Made by a program: the position numbers and the translations under genes. A DNA stretch of 23,094 bases, taken from positions 1 through 23,094 of IMG/VR virus record IMGVR_UViG_3300042673_002261; one strand, given 5' to 3'. Below, in pieces: positions 12,535 to 19,676 of the stretch. Position 1 is the stretch's first letter, and the number at the start of each line of letters is the position of its first letter. The notes below the pieces were generated by a model that searched no databases, was not told the DNA's origin, and saw only the letters and a list, made by a program, of their open reading frames with translations. The DNA is from a virus.

Positions 12535-13993
12535 CAGCGCTGAGATTCGATGTATCAGCGCTATTATCTGATCTACTAATGGTATTCTTATGGGGGGTGG
12601 GGGCCCAGTCACCGTATCCCGTTGTGGCCTGGAGCCGGGTACCCGCGCCCATGATGATGTCCGCGATGTTGGCACATCCGGTGTTGAACGGTATGATCTC
12701 GATTTGGCGTCCGCACACGGTAACCGACTCCTCTGGGTCTGGTGTGGAGATGGGTTTGGGTTGCACTAGTAGGTAGCCCGATTCTACCTCTTTGATGTCG
12801 ATGGAATTATGAATCAGGGCCCCGTCGTGCTGATTATTGGATGCGAGGTCGTGGATGTCTCGAAGGCTGTCTGCCTCTATACGTTGTAGCAGGGTCGACA
12901 TGGCTGCTATCTTTTCATGCTTGGGAATCAGTTTAGACCACTTCGCTATGCTGGTAGCTATGCCCTTGAGGTATCCTACTAAGCTAGCGAGGGCCTGCGC
13001 CTTAGTGGGTACATCCTTATCAGCTAGGAGCGGTTCTTCTAGTACTAGGCGCGGTATAGTGAAGCGGTTACTGAGACGCTTAACGAGTCGGGCCCCATTG
13101 ATTACTGCTAACACGGCTGTCTTCACAGTGCCTACGGATAGTAGGGGATCGGGAGAACTCACACGGCCCGATAGCATCTCATCCAGATGGGAACTAATAC
13201 CTAGCTTCTCCATCTCATGATGAGCAATCGTCGCGTGACACTTCACGACATCATAGTTAATCACAGGGCTGGATATTAGCAGCACCTCTCTGAAGTTCCT
13301 ACTAGCACCCTGGAGGCCTCCTCCCTTCTCGTATACACGGAGCCCCTCGTGAGGTTGGGTTAGTTCTTGCGAGTACTCTGCCTGACGTTTCGTGTAGTCG
13401 ATACTAGTCACGCGCTCGAGTATACCCTGATAGCAGTTCAGGTTATGAAGGTAGCGGGCCCGTTTACTAGCCAGCTCAGCATCACTCAGGCTATCGCGAG
13501 TACGCTCTATCCTATCTCGTTGTCGTATCAGCCACGCGATGCCATAGCCCAAGTCAACCTGTGTTGGCGGAGCACTACTAAGCGGCCTATTGAGCTTAGG
13601 AAGCGGGCGGCCATCTACATCAACGAACCACTGATCCTGTAGTCGAGAGGGGCTCAATAGTAAATCCTCTCCCTTCTCGATGAAGGTATCGATGATGTGC
13701 TCGTGAATACGGTAGCGGAAGCAGATTCCCTCCTTAGCGTAGTAGGGGGCCCGCGTCATGAACGGCTCTACGCTCTCCCAGCTATAGTTTCTGCAGTAGA
13801 CGTGGATGAAGCTCTTACGAGGCAACGGCACTCCCTTCCACGCGTGGTAATCAGACTTAGCACGCATTTGGCGCTGACACAAAAACGTGTGGATGAATAA
13901 ACGCCGACTATCACTATTCATGCCAGCCGTTAGCTCGCGCAAATAATGATACTGACTAATAGTGAGTTTTAGATTAGTTTGGATGTACGGCAT
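12521..13993 (-). CDS. Divergent family-A-like polymerase (TV-Pol-like)
   Basis: The 490-residue protein shows, in the right order, marks of the TV-Pol branch of polymerases related to family A DNA polymerases and T7-like RNA polymerases. A basic lead-in GLQGASRNFREVLL (226-239) precedes motif A, INYDVVKCHATIAHH (245-259), with the probable metal-binding D248. A motif-B-like helix VKTAVLAVINGARLVKR (290-306) follows. Then comes a helix with Glu373 and motif C, NNQHDGALIH (386-395), with D390. The family template is roughly DxxNxHP, K...nGg, HDG. It could replicate the phage genome or prime synthesis. The C-terminus is Ser/Asp-rich. AAGGTGGAG precedes the ATG and a good promoter lies at 14014-14042. 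No helicase domain is fused. Without a search this remains a pattern-based call. Confidence 0.55.
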   Translation of the reverse strand: MPYIQTNLKLTISQYHYLRELTAGMNSDSRRLFIHTFLCQRQMRAKSDYHAWKGVPLPRKSFIHVYCRNYSWESVEPFMTRAPYYAKEGICFRYRIHEHIIDTFIEKGEDLLLSPSRLQDQWFVDVDGRPLPKLNRPLSSAPPTQVDLGYGIAWLIRQRDRIERTRDSLSDAELASKRARYLHNLNCYQGILERVTSIDYTKRQAEYSQELTQPHEGLRVYEKGGGLQGASRNFREVLLISSPVINYDVVKCHATIAHHEMEKLGISSHLDEMLSGRVSSPDPLLSVGTVKTAVLAVINGARLVKRLSNRFTIPRLVLEEPLLADKDVPTKAQALASLVGYLKGIATSIAKWSKLIPKHEKIAAMSTLLQRIEADSLRDIHDLASNNQHDGALIHNSIDIKEVESGYLLVQPKPISTPDPEESVTVCGRQIEIIPFNTGCANIADIIMGAGTRLQATTGYGDWAPTPHKNTISRSDNSADTSNLSADDSN

Positions 13994-14013
13994 AAATTCT
14001 CCACCTTAATTTA

Positions 14014-14042
14014 ATTTTAGCACGATCTAGAGGTTTAAACAA
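14014..14042 (-). promoter_or_regulatory. Sigma-70-type promoter of the polymerase operon
   Basis: On the minus strand TTGTTT (14042-14037) and TAAAAT (14019-14014) are separated by 17 bp. Transcription would start near 14007, leaving a very short leader with the AAGGTGGAG ribosome binding site before the ATG at 13993. Confidence 0.5.
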
Positions 14043-14148
14043 GCTAATTTTACTAGACGCTGGATGGTATCGTATAAATTCATTAGTAAAGGTTTACTAT
14101 TAGGGCCCGCCCATCTGTCAGCATAACCATATCTAGTCAACAACATAT

Positions 14149-14385
14149 ATGAAGAGAACTAAGAAGGGCAATGTAACGGCAGAAGCGCGGGCCGAGTATG
14201 GTACAGTAGGGGATAGATTCCCTATATTCGATAAGCGCAGTGCATTGAGTGCTCTTAAACTGCGGGGCCACGGCTCTCTAACTAAGCAGGAGAGGGCACG
14301 TGTTATTAACAAGGCCGCTAAGTTTGTTCCTGAGGCAGCTCGGGCTGCTCGGGAGGCGGATCAACGACGCCCTCGCCGTAGTTAG
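14149..14385 (+). CDS. Small basic hypothetical phage protein
   Basis: The 78-residue protein is very basic and contains DRFPIFDKRSALSALKLRGH followed by KQERARVINKAAKF. A pattern of RFPI.DKRSAL followed by an R/K-rich helix recurs in small phage and bacterial proteins, but I cannot name a function. The Arg- and Ala-rich tail may bind nucleic acid. It diverges from the polymerase operon. Its 3' end overlaps the convergent 82-aa gene by 68 bp. No ribosome binding site is obvious before the ATG. Confidence 0.6.
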   Translation: MKRTKKGNVTAEARAEYGTVGDRFPIFDKRSALSALKLRGHGSLTKQERARVINKAAKFVPEAARAAREADQRRPRRS

Positions 14386-14566
14386 AGAGGAGGAGGGTGT
14401 TAATCCAGTCTATATTGCTCTGGGTTAACTCTCTACCAGTCTCCTCGTAATATTCTCGAAGGGCCAATACGCTTTGTATCCAATCGAGTTCTCTATCCGA
14501 TACGCTCTGGGGGTCATCTAGGATCCAATTATTGTCGCGTAGTCTCTGAATTTGTTCTGGGGTCAT
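14318..14566 (-). CDS. Hypothetical acidic protein (82 aa)
   Basis: No family is recognised. The protein is acidic and helical with two similar units (DNNWILDDPQSVSDRELDWI and ELTQSNIDWINTLLLSN), then a Pro/Glu/Gln-rich tail. It is last in a three-gene minus-strand run and overlaps the upstream gene by 38 bp. The overlap with the convergent gene makes it somewhat less certain, but the first 60 residues read as real protein. Confidence 0.55.
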   Translation of the reverse strand: MTPEQIQRLRDNNWILDDPQSVSDRELDWIQSVLALREYYEETGRELTQSNIDWINTLLLSNYGEGVVDPPPEQPELPQEQT

Positions 14567-14903
14567 GGTGATCTAGTCGGCTTATAGGGAAGAGAGCCTT
14601 ACCATCTATAATATCAGTTATACTGCCGATTAATAAAGAAGGGTCGCCCTCTTCATCAATTCTATCACAAGCGACAATTACATCTCCATTAGTAGCTAGG
14701 AAAATAGAGACATCTACATTACCATGAATATATGATAGGAAGTACATATCGTCATCATTATCATCAGGCCGGTCTTCTCTAGTATTGTTGCTTACTACGT
14801 AACTAGATCGATTGACATGAACTACAATAAATTTATTATTGGAATCTAGGCCTAGATTCTGATAGGCCCACGTCTTCACGATATCAATCGCGTTATCTTG
14901 CAT
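14529..14903 (-). CDS. Hypothetical phage protein (124 aa)
   Basis: No family is recognised. It is an acidic, mixed alpha/beta protein with an Asp-rich stretch (DRPDDNDDDMYF, near residues 44-55) followed by beta-rich sequence. GAGAGTAGACAAA precedes the ATG, a plausible ribosome binding site. It overlaps the upstream gene by 11 bp, so translation is likely coupled. A perfect 18-nt palindrome lies within it at 14842-14859. Confidence 0.6.
   Translation of the reverse strand: MQDNAIDIVKTWAYQNLGLDSNNKFIVVHVNRSSYVVSNNTREDRPDDNDDDMYFLSYIHGNVDVSIFLATNGDVIVACDRIDEEGDPSLLIGSITDIIDGKALFPISRLDHHDPRTNSETTRQ
14842..14859. repeat. Perfect 18-nt palindrome inside a gene
   Basis: GAATCTAGGCCTAGATTC reads the same on both strands. 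It encodes part of LGLDSN in the 124-aa protein. Confidence 0.85.
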
Positions 14904-15576
14904 TTTGTCTACTCTCTTGTTTAAGTCTACCTATTTCGAGAGCGTCGCTGCTCGTGATGTGGAGCTCCTTATTGCTATTAAGCAATAAGTGTCGCGTTCG
15001 TGCGCCGGGCCAATAATAGTAATCGCCCCACTTTATCAACAGGCCCGTCTCGAGTATAGGTTCTATATTCTCTACTACTAATTGTATCTCTTCCTTAGTC
15101 ATACCAAACTCACCATGGTTATGGCGCTGATAACTATCGCGCCGATAATGCTGAGTACGACGGGCCCATACTCCTTTAACGGATTCAGAGTTAGCTATCA
15201 TAGCCAGCTGACAATAATAGCGTAGATTACCCCCCGGCATATTGAGAGGGATACTCTCAACAAGGCGGCGTATAGTGGGGCTATAGTAGTGAATACGCCA
15301 TTGGTCCACTGAATTTTTATCATTATAGAAGTCGGCCCCCCATGCGGTTATACCTAACTCGAGCACATTAGTTAGGTAGTATTTATTAGAGTTATCCTGA
15401 CCACCACTCATCCTAGCATGTAACCGCGTATAGTTAATGTGGGGCTCCATATCCTCGAACCAGAGTTGGATAAAGCGTCCTCCCTCCTCAGGGGTAGGTT
15501 TGTATAATGATAAAAACTGGTAGTCTGTTGTCTGCCATATAATGCTGGATATCTGCAATGTTTTAGCTAGGTACAT
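14893..15576 (-). CDS. Hypothetical phage protein (227 aa)
   Basis: I do not recognise it. The sequence is aromatic and basic, with YRRDSYQRHNHGEFGMTKEE in the middle and RTRHLLLNSNKELHI near the end. It has no signal peptide or membrane segment. It heads the run 15576 to 14318. No strong ribosome binding site is visible. Two 9-bp hairpins lie inside it, at 14968-14989 (loop ATTA) and 15351-15378 (10-nt loop). The gene marks the right edge of the CTA/ATA-rich phage block, beyond which the sequence becomes AT-rich and host-like. Confidence 0.6.
   Translation of the reverse strand: MYLAKTLQISSIIWQTTDYQFLSLYKPTPEEGGRFIQLWFEDMEPHINYTRLHARMSGGQDNSNKYYLTNVLELGITAWGADFYNDKNSVDQWRIHYYSPTIRRLVESIPLNMPGGNLRYYCQLAMIANSESVKGVWARRTQHYRRDSYQRHNHGEFGMTKEEIQLVVENIEPILETGLLIKWGDYYYWPGARTRHLLLNSNKELHITSSDALEIGRLKQESRQNAR
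14968..14989. repeat. 9-bp stem hairpin inside a gene
   Basis: CTTATTGCT (14968-14976) and AGCAATAAG (14981-14989) pair perfectly around ATTA. A similar one, TACCTAACT / AGTTAGGTA, lies at 15351-15378 in the same gene. Confidence 0.7.
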
Positions 15577-15621
15577 TAGAATTGTAAGTTAGTGTGAGAT
15601 GTTCTGTATTCTGAATTATGT

Positions 15622-16041
15622 TTACTCTTTTAGTGCACACTTAGTATTTTCTAGATTAAAATACTCTAGACTGAGAAAGTATACACCATCTAGCTCTCCT
15701 TCTACAAATATAATTGAAGCTATTGCAGTAGCTACCGCAAAAAGATTAGTATTCTTTCTAAGCTGGTCAAGAACATCGACTCTTAGAAACAATGTTACTA
15801 TAGTTAACAATAGTTGATTTTTGAGAACTTCACGAAAATACAGTACTGTATTTTCCTTTACTATGCCGAACGCATAAACTAGCCCATTGGCAATAGTACG
15901 GTTGTAACAATGTTTAAGTAATGCTGAAAACTGTGGTTTTTGTTTTGCTTCATTGACTAAATCAGCGATAAAATCTTTTGTTGATTTAGGTAAATTATCA
16001 TAAACACTTTTGATTTCTATTGTAGCTCCGTAACTAATCAT
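15622..16041 (-). CDS. Hypothetical protein, paralog of an adjacent pseudogene (139 aa)
   Basis: Function unknown. The protein has a helical middle and a hydrophobic stretch (KNQLLLTIVTLFLRVDVLDQ) followed by NTNLFAVATAIASIIFVEGE, which recurs in degenerate form just upstream (16045-16294). The start ATG at 16041 follows AAGGAGTAAAAA, the same strong leader used by several neighbouring genes, and the AAGGAGTAA includes the stop of the pseudogene. It opens the AT-rich, host-like block. The downstream spacer (15577-15600) has CTAACTTACAA, also found at the 3' end of the pseudogene, so this copy may have been shortened. Confidence 0.6.
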   Translation of the reverse strand: MISYGATIEIKSVYDNLPKSTKDFIADLVNEAKQKPQFSALLKHCYNRTIANGLVYAFGIVKENTVLYFREVLKNQLLLTIVTLFLRVDVLDQLRKNTNLFAVATAIASIIFVEGELDGVYFLSLEYFNLENTKCALKE

Positions 16042-16044
16042 TTT

Positions 16045-16294
16045 TTACTCCTTAGTTGTATTTGGTTTGTAAGTTAGTCCCCAGATATGTGACGTTCCGT
16101 ATATTTTTTTATAGTCCCCCTCTACTACAAAACTAGAAGCTATAGCGATAGCCTTCATAAACAAGTTAGCATCTGTTTTTAATTGCTTAGGAATAAAAAC
16201 ATTTGTGGTTTTTTGTTACTTGGTATGGTTCGATAGTGGGGCATAAATCGACTAAATCTTTATCTGCTAAGAGACTTAATTGATTAGTTCACTA
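16045..16294 (-). pseudogene. Frameshifted, truncated paralog of the 139-aa gene
   Basis: One frame reads QLSLLADKDLVDLCPTIEP and then YQVTK. After an AAAAAA run (near 16215) the homologous sequence continues in another frame as NVFIPKQLKTDANLF, AIAIASSFVVEGDY and GLTYKPNTTKE, ending at TAA 16045-16047. The second part resembles NTNLFAVATAIASIIFVEGE of the next gene. The start is lost beyond an in-frame TGA. A homopolymer frameshift in a duplicated gene explains this best, though a sequencing error in the A run is possible. The remainder, 16295-16437, has only hairpins. Confidence 0.55.
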
Positions 16295-16375
16295 TAGATA
16301 GAAAACAATTGGCCAAAATCGAAGCAATGCCTTTCTCTATAAGGGTTTCATTCCTTATAACCCCCGCCCATTGCA

Positions 16376-16406
16376 TAAGACAAACCGAAGAACCACATTT
16401 GTCTTA
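16376..16406 (-). terminator. Hairpin after the pentapeptide gene
   Basis: TAAGACAAA (16376-16384) pairs with TTTGTCTTA (16398-16406) across 13 nt. A second stem, TATAAGG / CCTTATA, follows at 16338-16359. Both lie downstream of the pentapeptide gene on the minus strand, so they may end its transcript, although no long T-tract follows. Confidence 0.45.
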
Positions 16407-16437
16407 CAAAAAGCAAGAAATAGCCACAGCCAAAATG

Positions 16438-17238
16438 TTATTTTTCTCGCAATAGAATTGCCCCTCGTTGAATTAAATCCTGTTCTTGTTCAGAGGTGAT
16501 CCCCGCTGCATCGATAAAGATAGCGTTTTCAACATCAGCCCCACTTAGGTCAGCCCCACTCAGAATAGCCCCTCTTAGGTCAGCCCCACTCAGATTAACC
16601 CCTCTCAGGTTAGCTCCACTCAGAATGGCCCCTCTCAGAAAAGCCTCACTCAGATTAGCTCCACTCAGAATGGTCTCACTCAGGTCAGCCTCTCTCAAGA
16701 AAGCCCCACTCAGAGTAGCCCCACTTAGAGTAGCCCCTCTCAGGTTAGCCCCACTCAGAGTAGCCCCACTTAGGTCAGCCCCACTCAGGTCAGCCTCTCT
16801 TAGGAAGGCCCCCCACAGGTCAGCCTCTTTCAGGAAAGCCCCACTCAGGTCAGTTTGAGTTAGAGTAGCCCCACTCAGATCAGCCTCTTTTAGGAAGGCT
16901 CCCCACAGGTTAGCCCCACTCAGGTAAGCCTCACTCAGGTTAGCATCACTCAAGAAAGCCCCCCACAGATTAGCCCCACTTAAATCAACTTGTTGTAAAG
17001 TTGTCTTATCAATTGTTTCTTCTCGAATTGCCTTAATTAATTCGGCTTTTTCAATAACTTTTGCATCTGTAGTGAACTCGACTTTTGCGACGACAATTTC
17101 GGGTATATCGTCTGATTTAACATTGAGAAAGGCTTGCAATTCCCCCGATTGATGTAAATCTACTAGGCGCTGTAGTCCATCTTCTGAACCTTCTAAAAAT
17201 AGCCGAATACTGCCTTTAAGTTGAGGTTTAATGTTCAT
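16438..17238 (-). CDS. Pentapeptide-repeat protein
   Basis: The 266-residue protein has an N-terminal region of about 85 residues (LKGSIRLFLEGSEDGLQRLV at about 8-27) followed by some 30 pentapeptide units of the A(N/D)LSG type from about 85 to 240. These fold into a right-handed square beta-helix. A short tail, AAGITSEQEQDLIQRGAIL, closes it. Such proteins are abundant in cyanobacteria; some mimic DNA and inhibit gyrase, but most have no known role. The ATG follows AATCAGGAGTAAACC, the conserved leader of this block. The near-identical units at DNA level suggest expansion by unequal exchange. Confidence 0.9.
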   Translation of the reverse strand: MNIKPQLKGSIRLFLEGSEDGLQRLVDLHQSGELQAFLNVKSDDIPEIVVAKVEFTTDAKVIEKAELIKAIREETIDKTTLQQVDLSGANLWGAFLSDANLSEAYLSGANLWGAFLKEADLSGATLTQTDLSGAFLKEADLWGAFLREADLSGADLSGATLSGANLRGATLSGATLSGAFLREADLSETILSGANLSEAFLRGAILSGANLRGVNLSGADLRGAILSGADLSGADVENAIFIDAAGITSEQEQDLIQRGAILLREK

Positions 17239-17283
17239 TGGTTTACTCCTGATTAATTACAAGAACTGATTGTTAATTTTGCA

Positions 17284-17535
17284 TTAATCTAATTTAGACA
17301 ACAAAGCTAAAATTGTATTTAATGCAGTACCTTCTGGTGTATATCTTGCTACAGATGATATGGTTAATAGCTCTTCAAGCATCTGACTAAAAAACTCTAA
17401 TTGCTCTTCTTTATTAGAAAAAGGAAAAACTAAATTACCGACTGTATCTGTTAACTTATTTGACATCAGTGGAATCTGATGTTCTGTGCGTGCGTGATAG
17501 TAAATTTTTTGGCTCATTGATTTTTTCCAACTCAT
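17284..17535 (-). CDS. Hypothetical protein (77-83 aa)
   Basis: No family is recognised. The protein is small and helical (FSNKEEQLEFFSQMLEELL) with a polar N-terminus. Two starts are possible: the ATG at 17535, and the ATG at 17517, which has GGAAAAAATCA before it and is slightly better placed. It belongs to the run of small host-like minus-strand genes. Confidence 0.5.
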   Translation of the reverse strand: MSWKKSMSQKIYYHARTEHQIPLMSNKLTDTVGNLVFPFSNKEEQLEFFSQMLEELLTISSVARYTPEGTALNTILALLSKLD

Positions 17536-17543
17536 TAGGGTGA

Positions 17544-18083
17544 TTACAAAAAATCGTAAACAAAATAATTGACAACCTTGACCGCTTCTTTGATCTTTGG
17601 GATAAAATTAATGTCTAAGCTAATAAAGATAAAAGGGTTTTCTGTTTTCCTTGTATTTTCTAGTTTATGGTAGTATGAAATATCTAACAGCAAAATATCC
17701 CCTGCTTTTAATATTAGCCTTTGAGTGTTTTTTCTGCGAACTAACAGATTATCTATTCGCTCATCCATACTCCTAAAAGTGGTGTCGCAATCTGTTTTTA
17801 GGAGTTTTTCTATTTTTTTATTATTTACTGATGATGCGTAAAGTTCATAATTGGCGCTTTCGACGACTAAAATAATTGAGTATTTTTTATCTTTATAAAT
17901 GTCGTCGACGTGCCATTCTACTCCCAGAGTAGCCCATAAAGTATAAGAGTAATCGTACTCATTATAGAGAGGGTTTACATAATTATGTTTTGTAGGAAAC
18001 TTATCAGTAAAACAAAAATTGGTTGCTATGCTGTTTAGCTTCTCTAGATTGTGATATTTACCCAGTTTATGCAAAGGTTTCAT
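17544..18083 (-). CDS. Possible 2-oxoglutarate/Fe(II) oxygenase-like protein
   Basis: The 179-residue protein has the residue layout of a 2OG-Fe(II) dioxygenase. WHVDD gives His58-x-Asp60 for iron, and LKAGDILLLDISYYHKL gives His139 near the end of the barrel. NTRKTENPFIFISLDI follows with Arg145, which may bind 2-oxoglutarate. The stretch ILVVESANYELYA fits a core strand. If active it could hydroxylate a protein or small molecule; the substrate cannot be guessed. No homology evidence is available, so this is motif-based. The start ATG at 18083 lacks a clear ribosome binding site, and heptamer repeats lie just upstream. Confidence 0.45.
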   Translation of the reverse strand: MKPLHKLGKYHNLEKLNSIATNFCFTDKFPTKHNYVNPLYNEYDYSYTLWATLGVEWHVDDIYKDKKYSIILVVESANYELYASSVNNKKIEKLLKTDCDTTFRSMDERIDNLLVRRKNTQRLILKAGDILLLDISYYHKLENTRKTENPFIFISLDINFIPKIKEAVKVVNYFVYDFL

Positions 18084-18096
18084 TTTTTTGTTTGAT

Positions 18097-18120
18097 TAAG
18101 GATTACTAACTGATAACTGG
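18097..18120. repeat. Degenerate ACTGATA heptamer repeat
   Basis: ACTGATAACTGGTAATTGAT lies between two minus-strand genes. It belongs to the short tandem heptamer repeats common between cyanobacterial genes. Confidence 0.6.
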
Positions 18121-18127
18121 TAATTGA

Positions 18128-18601
18128 TTACCTACCAAATAAGAAAGATGCGGCGCCAAGTAAATACACCCATTCTTCTTCAAGCATTAATTCCGTTTTA
18201 GAAGGGTAGGCTATATCAAATAAACAAAAGTCAACTTCATCTATACGACCACCATCGTAATATAACTCAATATTAGTATTTGGAAATACTGTCATAAAGC
18301 TAAATTTAAACGCGGCATTTTGGCGATTCTCGCAGGTTAGTGTAGCTGAATGACTTGGATTTTCCCACGGAATCCTATCTTTAGAGTTTTGATAAGTTAC
18401 TTTTAACTTCCAATCGATAACTGAGGGAAAGTCTTCTTTAAAATGAGCTTCTCTTACCCATTTAGCGATTTCATCTATTATCCATCCCTGATCCTTTTGG
18501 ATAAAATAGTGAATGCCTTCTGAATATCGAAACGGATATGACTTTGTTTCGTACCAGTTTATCTCAATCTTAGCAAATTGTCCTATGTCTATCATTGTCA
18601 T
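18128..18601 (-). CDS. DUF6876-like hypothetical protein
   Basis: The 157-residue protein resembles the DUF6876 pattern: YSEGIHYFIQKDQGWIIDEI (27-46), a region WKLKVTYQNS, then a cysteine-containing strand (SATLTCENRQNAAFKF) and FPNTNIELYYDGG (about 106-118). The family occurs in cyanobacteria and mobile elements, with no known function. The ATG at 18601 follows CTTAGGAGTAAAGCA, the shared strong leader. A second ATG two codons later is less well spaced. Confidence 0.6.
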   Translation of the reverse strand: MTMIDIGQFAKIEINWYETKSYPFRYSEGIHYFIQKDQGWIIDEIAKWVREAHFKEDFPSVIDWKLKVTYQNSKDRIPWENPSHSATLTCENRQNAAFKFSFMTVFPNTNIELYYDGGRIDEVDFCLFDIAYPSKTELMLEEEWVYLLGAASFLFGR

Positions 18602-18626
18602 TGCTTTACTCCTAAGTTATTTTGTT

Positions 18627-18653
18627 TACTGATAGCTGATAACCGATAACTAA
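18627..18653. repeat. ACTGATA-type heptamer repeats
   Basis: ACTGATAGCTGATAACCGAT followed by AACTA. These imperfect heptamers lie between the 88-aa gene and the leader of the DUF6876-like gene. Confidence 0.65.
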
Positions 18654-18656
18654 TAT

Positions 18657-18923
18657 TTAGTCAGGAATATCACTCCAAACTCGCAACTGCTCATCAATCC
18701 ATTCTTTTATTCCTGGTGACAACTCAGACACTGTAACAATCGGAGGCAGATTTAATTGAGGATAAAACATCACATAGTATTGTTCAAGGCTTTTGAACGC
18801 TGAACAGGGCAACATATCTTCATAAGTATCTAAAACACATAATATGTGTTTTAAATCGATAACAACAGCAACTTTGCCTATGTTTGGAGAGATACCTTCA
18901 ATGCGAATACCTTTCATTTTCAT
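18657..18923 (-). CDS. Hypothetical protein, member of a paralog pair (88 aa)
   Basis: Function unknown. It is clearly related to the protein at 19677-19898. Both have IRIEGI near the start, a YEDMLP or YEDVLP motif, QYYV and F.P, then SELSPGIKEW or LELSPGLHQW. The pair therefore arose by duplication within this block. The compact size and absence of charge clusters or membrane segments suggest a small soluble domain. The ATG at 18923 follows the leader ATTTAGGAGTAAAAAA. A 10-bp hairpin, TAAAACACAT / ATGTGTTTTA, lies inside at 18831-18853. Confidence 0.65.
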   Translation of the reverse strand: MKMKGIRIEGISPNIGKVAVVIDLKHILCVLDTYEDMLPCSAFKSLEQYYVMFYPQLNLPPIVTVSELSPGIKEWIDEQLRVWSDIPD

Positions 18924-18950
18924 TTTTTTACTCCTAAATAATTACGGTTT

Positions 18951-18977
18951 ACTGATAACTGATAACTGATAACTGAA
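18951..18977. repeat. ACTGATA heptamer repeats
   Basis: Three near-perfect tandem heptamers lie directly upstream of the leader ATTATTTAGGAGTAA. In the 18924-19111 interval I see only this repeat, a second copy of a leader-like TATTTAGGAGACTAA (near 19020) with no convincing gene behind it, and a 27-codon ORF of low credibility. Confidence 0.8.
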
Positions 18978-19111
18978 ACTAATACTCGGAGGATAGCAAT
19001 AAAACACCGCCACACAACCAAAGTTAGTCTCCTAAATAATTGTTAGCTGACACGGTTCCGAGCCAAGTATTGATTGTCAAGTTATGCTTATGATAGAATT
19101 TAATCATTACT

Positions 19112-19375
19112 CTAAAAGCCTGACTGGACATAGCTCACGACAGCATCGTGAATAAAATTAATATCTGTAACTATAGTTGTTTGATTGCCATAGTCTTTAT
19201 CGCTATTTTGCAAAATGACGATAAACTTATTTAATCGACAAAAATAACGTACCCCTATCTAGGAATTTTTTATTCTTGCCCAATATTCCTTATTATTGGC
19301 AGTTTGCTCGAATTCCCAAAGATAATAGGGAATGTTCTTTTTGATTGTGGCTTCAAACTCTTGAAATGATAACAT
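19112..19375 (-). pseudogene. Small gene interrupted by one in-frame TAG
   Basis: An ATG at 19375 opens MLSFQEFEATIKKNIPYYLW and continues for 38 codons to a TAG at 19261-19259. The same frame then stays open for 48 more codons (IGVRYFCRLNKFIVILQNSD and onward, ending VVSYVQSGF) to a TAG at 19112. Both halves look like one continuous small soluble protein, with no shift of frame. A nonsense mutation is the simplest reading; amber suppression or a base error is possible. It lies 20 bp after the stop of the gene at 19395-19625. Confidence 0.55.
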
Positions 19376-19394
19376 AATTTTCTCTGTCTATTTG

Positions 19395-19625
19395 TTACTT
19401 TAGTTTAATAGTTTGACCAGTTTTAACGTCTATAGCCTCAAAATACAATAAATCGTCTTGTTGATTGTAATATTCAAAAATTTCAGTAACATCAGCTTCT
19501 GTATTTATATTGTGAGAATATTCTTTACACTTTCCATTCTTGTCGCGTATAATAGCCACAAGAGTAGTAGTCTGATTTTTAGGATTGCCATTCTCATCTT
19601 TTTCTGCAAAGCTTAAGTGAAACAT
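19395..19625 (-). CDS. Hypothetical protein (76 aa)
   Basis: No family is recognised. The protein is small and beta-rich (TTTLVAIIRDKNGKCKEYSH, then LLYFEAIDVKTGQTIKLK). The ATG at 19625 follows AAAGGTAATT. It forms a likely two-gene unit with the interrupted gene downstream. Heptamer repeats lie upstream. Confidence 0.6.
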   Translation of the reverse strand: MFHLSFAEKDENGNPKNQTTTLVAIIRDKNGKCKEYSHNINTEADVTEIFEYYNQQDDLLYFEAIDVKTGQTIKLK

Positions 19626-19645
19626 AATTACCTTTATTTATTTGT

Positions 19646-19676
19646 TGATGATAACTGATAACTGATAACTGATAAA
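19646..19676. repeat. ACTGATA heptamer repeats
   Basis: About four tandem heptamers (GATAACT phase) fill the gap between the stop of the 73-aa paralog and the leader of the 76-aa gene. Confidence 0.8.

Noticed and set aside
12535-12675. 47-residue N-terminal extension of the 11914-12534 protein
   Set aside because: It overlaps the well-formed C-terminal part of the polymerase gene and is Pro/Arg-rich. The ATG at 12534 fits the usual short overlap.
16496-16858. 120-aa plus-strand ORF with APLR repeats
   Set aside because: It is the antisense reading of the pentapeptide-repeat gene. The repeats are coding units, not a separate protein.
16540-16990. Regular short repeats that could suggest a CRISPR array
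   Set aside because: The period is 15 or 30 bp and follows the pentapeptide codons. There are no spacers of uniform length and no cas genes.
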